A DNA stretch of 6,124 nt. Source: an uncultured Bacteriovoracaceae bacterium. Its GTDB lineage: Bacteria > Bdellovibrionota > Bacteriovoracia > Bacteriovoracales > Bacteriovoracaceae. Positions 1-6,124 of the stretch are shown here, one piece after another. Position numbers and translations under genes: made by a program. The first letter of the stretch is position 1. Every line of letters starts with the position of its first letter. The stretch covers positions 1-6,124 of the forward strand of contig CALFYV010000251.1 in NCBI GenBank assembly GCA_937952395.1. Direction: 5' to 3'. Below the pieces are notes generated by a model that was not told where the DNA came from, searched no databases, and saw only the letters and a program-made list of their open reading frames with translations.

Positions 1-26
1 CCTAATATGAAAGCCACACATTCTTG

Positions 27-1550
27 CTACCAATTGGATAACAGGAGCATATTCTCAGTCAAAACAGGAATATCGTTGTGTAAACCTACGTAACCCAGTC
101 CCGCAGCTGCAGAAACTAGAAGCGAAGATTTAAGCGCGATTTTGGCCATCGCCTTGGGAGACATCTTCTGATACCAACTCTTCCACCAAGAAAGGGGCAA
201 AGTTGAATAACGAGTGTTACCTTTTAAAGAATCCTCAAATAAATTCATCCCCACTTGAGAAAGCTCATTGCTTTCATAAGCATTTCTTAATTTAAGGGCA
301 TTATCCAAGAGTTTATTTTTTTGGCCTTCCGATAATTTTTCTCTTTCTAATTTTAAACTTATAAGTTCTTGCTCTTTTTGATACTGATTCTCTATGGCCT
401 CAAAAGTTAAAAACCAGTCGGGATAAGTAAATTCATCTACTGCACGCTTTTTAAGGGTATTGGCATTTTTGGAATTAGCTATAATTGTTTTAAGCACTTC
501 TCTATCAGTATTTCTGAGAATAAGAGCGGCATTTTTTTCGTTTTCCAAAGTACTATTTGTCAGTCTCATCATATTATTTTCAATATCTTCTTCTAAATTT
601 AATTCAGAAGTTAATTGGAAAATATCTTGAGAGACATTTGTAATTTTATCAGTTTCAATTTGCATTTGCTCATCTAAGTATTCTGAAAAAGTTTGCCCTA
701 CTCCACTTAGTGAAAACATATAGGCCAGCGCCCCGTAGTGCATGGCCCCTGATTCAAAAGCTTGGTGGACTGATTGGCGTGAGAAAACCCTGACAAGCTC
801 TCTTTGCTCACCATCAATACTAATCATGACGTCCCCAGCTTTAAGCACCGGCTTCCCTCCCACATAATTTTTGGGATAGATGACATTAGTATTATGAGAT
901 TCCACTTCGGATAAAACATAGGGTCTTAAATTTCTGGTTAAAAAATCAATACGTGCGCTTCCTGAGTTAGCCACTCTTTTTAAGTCATCACTGGCATCCA
1001 TTAGTTTATAAACAGGAACCGGACCTTTGAAAGCTCGCAGTAAAACAAAAGCGTTGTCTAAAGAAATGAGTTTTCCTTCTGAAGTTAAGGCAACAATGGC
1101 TTCTTCATCTGACTTGATGGCCACAGAATTAAGTTTGGGTATTTTATGAATGGCGACTAATTCATCATTCATAAATCCTTTTAAAATAATATCACCATTT
1201 TCATTGCTGACTTTAATATCATCAACAGAGATAGGTGGCAGGGCCACATCAATATTGTTAAACGGATAAGTTTTCTTCGTCGCAACTACATAAAGTGATT
1301 GACCTGATAGATGAGCAGGATCAAAAATTTGCTTGGGTAATTCAGAGAATTTTTTCTCTTGGATCAAATCAATAATTTTTTGCGCATCTTGAAATTTTTC
1401 TTGAACTTCAGGTGAATTCATCTGACGAGTGAAGAGATAATCATTGAGATTAGCGAGCTTACCTTCTTTTTCTTGCGCCCAGCTTAAAGTCGGGGCCAGC
1501 TGCTGAAGTAAAAGAGCAAAAACTAAAAAAAGGCCAAGGCTATTTTTCAC
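27..1550 (-). CDS. Exported protein of unknown function with C-terminal hydrophobic segment
   Basis: I do not recognise this 507-residue protein. The start is GTG (plus-strand CAC at 1548-1550). An in-frame TAA lies upstream with no ATG between, and GGAG sits 8 bases ahead, so the GTG start is well supported. Residues 1-25 form a type I signal peptide: Lys2, hydrophobic core 5-15, and probable cleavage after LSWA before Gln26. Residues about 85-180 alternate short hydrophobic strands with turns (for example DGEQ- and SEGK-like turns), suggesting a beta-rich domain. Residues about 285-430 are charged and helical, probably coiled coil. An aromatic/basic stretch (WWKSWY, 455-460) then leads into a hydrophobic segment at about 471-490 and a 17-residue tail. 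There are no cysteines in the mature protein. It likely acts in the periplasm or at the membrane. It is divergent from the two genes to its right, with its own promoter. The stop is TAG, and the frame is open again for the 26 bases left before the window edge. Being a real, exported gene is near certain; function is unknown. Confidence 0.9.
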   Translation of the reverse strand: MKNSLGLFLVFALLLQQLAPTLSWAQEKEGKLANLNDYLFTRQMNSPEVQEKFQDAQKIIDLIQEKKFSELPKQIFDPAHLSGQSLYVVATKKTYPFNNIDVALPPISVDDIKVSNENGDIILKGFMNDELVAIHKIPKLNSVAIKSDEEAIVALTSEGKLISLDNAFVLLRAFKGPVPVYKLMDASDDLKRVANSGSARIDFLTRNLRPYVLSEVESHNTNVIYPKNYVGGKPVLKAGDVMISIDGEQRELVRVFSRQSVHQAFESGAMHYGALAYMFSLSGVGQTFSEYLDEQMQIETDKITNVSQDIFQLTSELNLEEDIENNMMRLTNSTLENEKNAALILRNTDREVLKTIIANSKNANTLKKRAVDEFTYPDWFLTFEAIENQYQKEQELISLKLEREKLSEGQKNKLLDNALKLRNAYESNELSQVGMNLFEDSLKGNTRYSTLPLSWWKSWYQKMSPKAMAKIALKSSLLVSAAAGLGYVGLHNDIPVLTENMLLLSNW

Positions 1551-1558
1551 TAATAATT

Positions 1559-1562
1559 CTCC
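1559..1562 (-). promoter_or_regulatory. Ribosome binding site deciding the GTG start
   Basis: GGAG on the minus strand lies 8 bases before the GTG at 1550. No ATG occurs in frame between the upstream stop and this GTG, so this site fixes the start of the 507-residue protein. Confidence 0.8.
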
Positions 1563-1591
1563 GTTGTTAGCTACCTTTTTGCGAAGGAGTT

Positions 1592-1620
1592 TTTATAGTC
1601 ATGACTTTGCGCACTGTAAA
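1592..1620 (-). promoter_or_regulatory. Sigma70-type promoter of the leftward gene
   Basis: Read on the minus strand, TTTACA (plus 1615-1620) and TATAAA (plus 1592-1597) are separated by exactly 17 bases. Each hexamer matches five of six consensus bases. Transcription would start near 1585, giving a leader of about 35 bases that includes the Shine-Dalgarno site at 1559-1562. This is the best promoter visible in the window. Confidence 0.72.
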
Positions 1621-1645
1621 GAGATTTTCTCAAGTAATGAAAATA

Positions 1646-1668
1646 TAACTGACCCATTAGGTCAATTA
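1646..1668. promoter_or_regulatory. Imperfect 23-bp dyad, candidate operator
   Basis: The arms TAAcTGACC and GGTCAaTTA flank a 5-base centre (CATTA). The dyad is centred on 1657 and pairs 9 of 11 positions; the inner five on each side (TGACC/GGTCA) are perfect. It lies 25 bases upstream of the -35 box of the leftward gene and 129 bases upstream of the rightward ATG. That position suits a dimeric regulator acting on both genes. There is no T-tract, so it is not a terminator. The regulator family cannot be named from this site. Confidence 0.45.
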
Positions 1669-1780
1669 GCTTTATTGAATTATTCTAACTAGTTAAGCAC
1701 CTCGCTCATAATCCTTGTAATGTATTTAATTTCAATACTTTAAGCTAAGTTTTCTGGCCAAAAATCCCGATACTAAGAGT

Positions 1781-1789
1781 GAGGTGGGG
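1781..1789 (+). promoter_or_regulatory. Ribosome binding site of the 800-residue gene
   Basis: GAGGTGGGG ends 8 bases before the ATG at 1798, with the AGGTGG core about 10 bases away. It supports this ATG over the second in-frame ATG at 1807 (Met4). The first start also gives the better signal-peptide N-region (Met-Lys). Confidence 0.7.
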
Positions 1790-1797
1790 CTTAATTT

Positions 1798-4200
1798 ATG
1801 AAGTGGATGAGAGAATTTGTATTTTTTTATGCCATGATTTCACTGGCCAGTACTTCTGGTGGAGCAGAATCATGTGATGATTATCATAAAAAAATCTTAG
1901 AATTTGATAGGAAAATCAATGAGCACACCAACAAAGATGTGGTGGCGGGTTTTTGTAAAACTCAAAGCCCAGAAAATAAAGCTCTACTCACACAAAATAA
2001 TATTTGCCCCGATGGCAAGGTTAAATATGAAGAATTAAAAAAACTTTATAATGAATCACTAACGCGAAATCTTGTGTTAAACGGTCTTAAAGAGCTTAAA
2101 GCCAAATTTGAAGAAGATGAAAGAAATCTCGCCACAACTTCAAAAGAGCAAGTGCAGAAAGCTCAAGAGTTAAAGACAAATTTAGAAAAATATAAAAACT
2201 CACTAGAGAAAGCAGCCTTAGTACAATCAAGTTTTGAAAAAGATCTCCACTATGTTTTTGATTCTCAAAATCTGGCCACACCCGCTAGCCCTTATTATGC
2301 CTTCATGAAATACATGGCAACCAACAAAGAGATTGTAAACAATTTTGACTCTTTCGATCGTTTCGTCGGTGGCAAATATCTTTGTGGGCTTCAAAACAAT
2401 AAAGAAAATTCATTTTGTAAAAACTATAAAGAAAGTAGCCAGGAAAATAAAGCTGTCCTCTATGATTTGTTTAAAACACGCTATCAATTCAATTCAGATA
2501 AACCTAATGAAGATGATTTAGATTTTGCAAAAAATTATTTAGATGACAAAAATGTGATAAGCAGTTTTAAAAATGTGCTCAATATAAAAGTAGCTGGCCA
2601 GGATAATCTCGTCTCAATTGAAAAGTACAAAGAATTATCTCAAGTTAACGAATTAGAAAGTAGTATTGAGAACTATCTTAAAGATGATAAAAATAGCGAA
2701 AAAAAGACCGCTATGCTTAAACAGTTGGAAGTCTTAAATCAAAAATCTAGTTACATAGAAAATGCTAGCTTTAACCGCGTTGAAATTCAGAAGAGTGCTA
2801 AAGAAGCTCTTTTTGATCAGTATAAATTGAAAGATAAGCAGAAAATTAAGGAAGACAGAACTAAACTGAATAAAGATGATTTTTATCAAAGCCTTACTCA
2901 AGGTGAAGATAAAGTACAAGAGACTTTATACAAAGCTAAACAAGAGGACATGAATTCACTGGTTAATGACTACCAGTTACTCAAGAGTTTTAAACCAGAA
3001 GAATTTTCTGACTCAGAAGTAAAACTCAGAGACAATTTACTGACTCAATTAATTGATAAATACGAACAACATATGAATGCTGCTTACCATGAACTTCATC
3101 CAGAAAAAATGAAAGATATCCAGAGTACAACAAAAGCAAAAATCGATGAAGCCAAAAAACTATTGCTAGAAGAAAAGAGAAGCTGTTTGAAAAATATAGG
3201 GTTTGATCCTAGTGATTCACAAAAAACTTTTGGAAAAAGTAAAAACAGTCTGCACGATATCGGCCATTGTTTATTAGGAGAACATTTTTTAGATGATGAT
3301 GATTACAATAAAGCGCTGAGTGAAGCTGCTACTAAATATAATCTTTATAAATCTCTCTTATCAGAAATGGAACTGGATAAGAATAATGGAAAATATGTCG
3401 ACCTCAGCTTAAAGAAAAAAGATTATTTAATTCGCTATGTAGTTGAATGTGAACAACGTTTTGATGATACAAAAATCAATATGCCTAATATCTGTGACCA
3501 GGGAGGTCGTGAGCTCGTCGCCAGCCGTGAGTTAATAGAGCTGGTGGAAGATAGTTCTCAGGCTGTGACTTATATCACTAGCGATATTTTAAAGGCCTTG
3601 GATGAGAAAGGCAGAATGACTAAAGAACAAGAACTAGCAGCTGCCGAGAAAAAGAAGCAAGAAGAATTACAGAAAGCTAACAACAATAATGATGAAACAG
3701 TACTTGATGATATAGATGAAACTGGTGGAGACAACGAAGAAGTCTCTATCAAAAAAGAGAAAAATAAAAGAAGTAGTCGCAATGATACAAGAGTGGGAGA
3801 AAATGGTAGTTATGGTCAAAAAACATTTTTGGATCAATTCTCCATTGGAATTATGAATGCTGCTAAGGACGTAGCTCCTCATGTGGCGCGCTACCAGCAA
3901 ATTCAACAACAAAGTACATGGGCCATGCAGCAAGCTCAACAATATAGTTATCTAAGTATGCAAGCTCGTCTGGGTTTGGGACCTACTTATAATCCAAATT
4001 TTACTAATGGTCTTTATAATAATTTTATGATCAATTCCCAAAGCTATTTCAGATCACCTCTCACTCCTAGCTATAGCTATGATAGTGGCTATAACCAACT
4101 ACTCTATCAAAGTGGATTCCCAGGCCAATCACCTATTGCCAGATCTGGTAGTGGAGCTGTTAATATTCCAGTGAATTTCCCCGTCAATTTTAGAAATTAA
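1798..4200 (+). CDS. Large secreted helical protein with Gln/Tyr/Asn-rich C-terminal tail
   Basis: I do not recognise this 800-residue protein. Residues 1-23 form a type I signal peptide, with likely cleavage after SGGA before Glu24; no later membrane segment is visible. The mature protein has nine cysteines in two groups: 26, 53, 70, 196, 207 in the N-terminal part and 463, 491, 551, 566 later. The 250 residues between them have none. Residues about 90-150 and 270-460 are Lys/Glu-rich and predicted helical, partly coiled coil. Residues about 607-666 form a strongly charged low-complexity linker (AAAEKKKQEE, then acidic, then KKEKNKR). Residues 698-786 are rich in Gln, Tyr, Asn, Ser and Pro, and the protein ends with PVNFPVNF-Arg-Asn. 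No catalytic motif was found; H431-E-L-H is not a full HExxH. It probably acts in the periplasm or at the cell surface as a structural or adhesive component. It lies 110 bp ahead of a lipoprotein gene on the same strand, probably in one transcript. Confidence 0.92.
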   Translation: MKWMREFVFFYAMISLASTSGGAESCDDYHKKILEFDRKINEHTNKDVVAGFCKTQSPENKALLTQNNICPDGKVKYEELKKLYNESLTRNLVLNGLKELKAKFEEDERNLATTSKEQVQKAQELKTNLEKYKNSLEKAALVQSSFEKDLHYVFDSQNLATPASPYYAFMKYMATNKEIVNNFDSFDRFVGGKYLCGLQNNKENSFCKNYKESSQENKAVLYDLFKTRYQFNSDKPNEDDLDFAKNYLDDKNVISSFKNVLNIKVAGQDNLVSIEKYKELSQVNELESSIENYLKDDKNSEKKTAMLKQLEVLNQKSSYIENASFNRVEIQKSAKEALFDQYKLKDKQKIKEDRTKLNKDDFYQSLTQGEDKVQETLYKAKQEDMNSLVNDYQLLKSFKPEEFSDSEVKLRDNLLTQLIDKYEQHMNAAYHELHPEKMKDIQSTTKAKIDEAKKLLLEEKRSCLKNIGFDPSDSQKTFGKSKNSLHDIGHCLLGEHFLDDDDYNKALSEAATKYNLYKSLLSEMELDKNNGKYVDLSLKKKDYLIRYVVECEQRFDDTKINMPNICDQGGRELVASRELIELVEDSSQAVTYITSDILKALDEKGRMTKEQELAAAEKKKQEELQKANNNNDETVLDDIDETGGDNEEVSIKKEKNKRSSRNDTRVGENGSYGQKTFLDQFSIGIMNAAKDVAPHVARYQQIQQQSTWAMQQAQQYSYLSMQARLGLGPTYNPNFTNGLYNNFMINSQSYFRSPLTPSYSYDSGYNQLLYQSGFPGQSPIARSGSGAVNIPVNFPVNFRN

Positions 4201-4310
4201 CCACATTAGCTGAATAAAATTCTCAAGTAGTCTTGATTAAAGATAAGTACCTTATTTCCCGAAAAGTTTAGAGAGAACTATTGATTTTCTATAAGGATGT
4301 AAAAAATCAA
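4201..4310 (+). other. Intergenic gap without convincing terminator
   Basis: This gap holds two weak hairpins only: TCAAG-TAGT-CTTGA at 4223-4236 and ATAAG-TAC-CTTAT at 4243-4255. Neither is GC-rich or followed by a T-tract, so neither looks like a Rho-independent terminator. A TTTAGA (4267-4272)/TATAAG (4290-4295) pair with 17-base spacing exists. It would start transcription only a few bases before the ATG, beyond the Shine-Dalgarno site, so it is an unlikely promoter. Read-through from the upstream gene is the simplest reading. Confidence 0.4.
4293..4297 (+). promoter_or_regulatory. Ribosome binding site of the lipoprotein gene, long spacing
   Basis: AAGGA lies 13 bases ahead of the ATG at 4311, longer than the usual 5-10. 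An in-frame TTG at 4281, with GAGAG 5 bases before it, is an alternative start that would add ten residues (MIFYKDVKNQ). An in-frame TAG at 4269 limits anything longer. The ATG is preferred because the lipoprotein signal begins directly after it. Confidence 0.5.
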
Positions 4311-6124
4311 ATGAAGACGTATTTTCACATTTTATTAATCTCTTTTTTGCTCATCGTGAGTAGCTGCATTCCAAGTAGTCCACCTCGATCAAAAAATTTA
4401 AGCAGTGATGGATCATCTAGTAGCAATGGCTCTAGTAGTAACACCAATTATGAATTGGCTCTTTATAAAGATGGCTACTTTCAAACCTTAACGGTTAACT
4501 CTGATGTGGATGACGTGCTTTATCTGCGGGGTTCTAAAGTTGAAACTTTTTTAAATACTGGTTCTATGTACACATCTAAATTTTGTGTGGTGATTAATTA
4601 CCGTGACCTTTTAATAAATGGAACTGCGACCAATTTACAATTACGAACTCGCGCCGTACCGATTTCATTTCAAAATTTCTCAACTGGAAAAACTGAAAGA
4701 CTTTTAAGACTTGAGCTGCAAGATAAAACAGGTAGTGCCGCTTCTTGCAAAGGTGTGGTCAATTTAACTAATCCCAATGCCAGCCTACCTACCAGCTTTA
4801 CCGAGCTTAATGCTAGCTTTTTAGTCACAGAATTATGCACTAATTGTTTGGGATTAATTAATTCAAAGGAAGTCTTCCTCTATATCACTGATGGTGTTAA
4901 TTTAGTTTCACCAACTAATGTCACTAATCCTGCCTTAGATGTGAGTTCTTTAAAACTCATTGTTGATTACGCCAATAATGCAACTTCCTCTAATAATAAT
5001 TGCACCGATTCTGTTTGTATTGCTCAAGGCTTTAATTGTTGTCTACAAGGTCAATGTGTTAACGATGGAGCGCAAAAGCCGGGTGTTAATACTAGTGATC
5101 CAAATTTCATCACGGCACTCAATGAAGTTTTATCCCAGCCAAGTGCTTATACCAATTATCCAGAATATTTTTATATTTGCCCTGGCACAACCAACCCTCC
5201 AAATGAAGATGACGATGATGGAGATCCAGTGACAGAGGCGCAAGAAGCCCTGGCCAAACTTTTAACAGACAAGGAATGCGTGGATGAATTAAAAAATTTA
5301 TCTTTAACCAGTCCCTATACTCTTCAGTATTTAAGTTCTAGCTCCTATCCGGCAGGCCCTTACAGCAAATGTAATAATGTAACCACTAGTGATTATATGT
5401 ATATTGAAACAGTTCTCACTCGTCTTTATAATTTATGTGGTTGTTCTCAAACTGCTTTCACTGATAAAATTAACAACTGTCCAGCCTACTCTTATAAGAT
5501 CACTGAAACTGATGCAGCAGGAAATCCCAAAGCGGTGGGTTGTGATGTCCCTTCAACCAGTGGTAGCTCTGGGCCATTTCAAGATCTAGATGTCAATGTC
5601 AATTCTCGATCGGTCCCTCACCGTTATTTTAAAAGAAGTAATGGCGATCCAGTTGATAATTTAGAAAATTTCTTTCTTGATACGAGTATGCTTTATGAAG
5701 GAGCTGACTTTAGTTATTTAGATGGCGCTAATCATATGATTCCGGTTAATGGAGATTTTAATTTTAATTCTATTATAGGGGCATTTGAGACCACGCTGGA
5801 TCAAGCTCTACCGGCCAAGGTCGTTAATGTGGAAGTCAATAAGAGTTATCTAATTGAAACTCGTTCTGGTTTTTTCCAAACTTGTGTGGGTTGTGATCGA
5901 GATAGGTGGCTCAATGCTTTTACTCCTTTTCCAACCGCTAATATGGGTGTAGGACTTAAAGCGATTGGACATACCACCACTCGTGATCAGTATTCTACAA
6001 ATACCACCAACGGTAATTATGAAGATACTCATTTTGGTCGCGCGTGTTTTATTCCACCGACCATGGTGCCTTACTCTCATCGCGCTATTGCCAGTGCCAA
6101 TACGCAAAGACAAACTAGGCTTAA
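4311..6124 (+). CDS. Cysteine-rich lipoprotein of unknown function, 3' end beyond the window
   Basis: A continuous reading frame of 604 full codons runs from ATG 4311 to 6122 with no stop, cut by the window edge. I checked every codon by eye. Residues 1-18 are a lipoprotein signal, with lipobox Val16-Ser-Ser-Cys19. Cys19 would be lipidated by Lgt and the signal cut by LspA. Residue +2 is Ile rather than Asp, which by the enterobacterial rule favours the outer membrane. A flexible Ser/Asn/Gly tether follows (about 22-46). The mature part has 19 further cysteines: 92, 146, 176, 179, 231, 236, 243, 244, 249, 290, 323, 354, 376, 378, 390, 411, 525, 528, 579. Cys231-249 form a compact double-cysteine cluster. 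An acidic stretch lies at 299-305 (EDDDDGD). Beta-rich character and many aromatic residues suggest an extracytoplasmic binding or surface role. No CxxCH haem motif or recognised catalytic motif is present. It shares its strand with the 800-residue gene 110 bp upstream. Confidence 0.9.
   Translation, partial: MKTYFHILLISFLLIVSSCIPSSPPRSKNLSSDGSSSSNGSSSNTNYELALYKDGYFQTLTVNSDVDDVLYLRGSKVETFLNTGSMYTSKFCVVINYRDLLINGTATNLQLRTRAVPISFQNFSTGKTERLLRLELQDKTGSAASCKGVVNLTNPNASLPTSFTELNASFLVTELCTNCLGLINSKEVFLYITDGVNLVSPTNVTNPALDVSSLKLIVDYANNATSSNNNCTDSVCIAQGFNCCLQGQCVNDGAQKPGVNTSDPNFITALNEVLSQPSAYTNYPEYFYICPGTTNPPNEDDDDGDPVTEAQEALAKLLTDKECVDELKNLSLTSPYTLQYLSSSSYPAGPYSKCNNVTTSDYMYIETVLTRLYNLCGCSQTAFTDKINNCPAYSYKITETDAAGNPKAVGCDVPSTSGSSGPFQDLDVNVNSRSVPHRYFKRSNGDPVDNLENFFLDTSMLYEGADFSYLDGANHMIPVNGDFNFNSIIGAFETTLDQALPAKVVNVEVNKSYLIETRSGFFQTCVGCDRDRWLNAFTPFPTANMGVGLKAIGHTTTRDQYSTNTTNGNYEDTHFGRACFIPPTMVPYSHRAIASANTQRQTRL
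4407..4442 (+). repeat. Two 18-bp tandem units coding the Ser-rich tether
   Basis: Two consecutive six-codon units encode DGSSSS (4407-4424) and NGSSSN (4425-4442) just after the lipidated cysteine. The DNA copies have diverged (GGA TCA TCT against GGC TCT AGT), so this is a protein-level repeat kept as a flexible linker rather than a fresh duplication. Confidence 0.6.
5001..5057 (+). other. Double-cysteine microdomain inside the lipoprotein
   Basis: Residues 231-249 have the spacing C-x4-C-x6-CC-x4-C, followed by Val-Asn-Asp-Gly. An adjacent CC pair with flanking cysteines is typical of small disulfide-stabilised folds such as knottin, WAP or dickkopf-like modules. Only five cysteines are in the cluster, so a sixth partner (possibly Cys290, or Cys179 upstream) would be needed for a full three-disulfide knot. 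The family assignment is not claimed. Confidence 0.5.

Noticed and set aside
1707..1712. CATAAT as the -10 box of the rightward 800-residue gene
   Set aside because: No acceptable -35 hexamer lies 16-18 bases upstream (TTCTAA is the best, three of six), and there is no extended -10 TG. The promoter of this gene remains unlocated within 1621-1780.
1751..1764. Short palindrome around TGGCCA upstream of the 800-residue gene
   Set aside because: The arms are short and largely A/T runs, with one mismatch; GGCC is frequent throughout the window, so chance is a sufficient explanation.
3088..3099. HELH in the 800-residue protein as a zinc metalloprotease motif
   Set aside because: The gluzincin motif is HExxH; here the spacing is one residue short and no downstream third ligand pattern is evident.
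3570..3942. Antisense open frames opposite the end of the 800-residue gene
   Set aside because: Their Ser/Leu/Phe-rich translations mirror the Lys/Glu/Gln-rich codons of the real gene, and no ribosome binding site was seen. The other short frames inside the three genes were rejected likewise.
5202..5243. Acidic EDDDDGD stretch of the lipoprotein as an EF-hand or thrombospondin-type calcium loop
   Set aside because: With Gly at loop position 6, the position-12 acidic residue is missing (Ala310) and position 9 is Val. It is more likely an acidic linker.
5883..5894. CVGC as a c-type haem attachment site in the lipoprotein
   Set aside because: The following residue is Asp, not His, and no other CxxCH occurs in the frame.

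Overview
The window holds three large protein-coding genes that I cannot assign to a named family. All three encode exported proteins. The DNA is AT-rich (roughly 35-40% GC by eye), genes are closely spaced, Shine-Dalgarno sites are clear, and the proteins are rich in Lys, Asn, Glu and Ser. Classical type I signal peptides and one lipoprotein signal with a good lipobox point to a Gram-negative bacterium. A low-GC member of the Bdellovibrionota (Bacteriovorax/Peredibacter-like) fits this style of large, orphan envelope proteins. That placement is an inference from style and was not tested against any database.

Layout: positions 27-1550 (minus strand) encode a 507-residue cysteine-free exported protein with a C-terminal hydrophobic segment. 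It starts at GTG, preceded by a good Shine-Dalgarno site and a convincing sigma70-type promoter (TTTACA-17 bp-TATAAA). A 247-bp divergent intergenic region follows, containing an imperfect 23-bp dyad at 1646-1668 that is the best operator candidate. Positions 1798-4200 (plus strand) encode an 800-residue secreted, mostly helical, highly charged protein. It ends in a charged linker, a Gln/Tyr/Asn/Ser-rich tail and a duplicated PVNF at the C-terminus. After 110 bp with no convincing terminator, a cysteine-rich lipoprotein starts at 4311. It stays open to the window edge (at least 604 residues) and is the longest incomplete gene here.

The second and third genes are probably co-transcribed and the first is divergent from them. 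Together they look like a cell-envelope or surface locus: a soluble helical secreted protein, a lipid-anchored disulfide-rich partner, and a membrane-associated protein. No enzyme motif, RNA gene, mobile element, CRISPR array or phage gene was recognised. Any joint function is a hypothesis from gene order and export signals alone.
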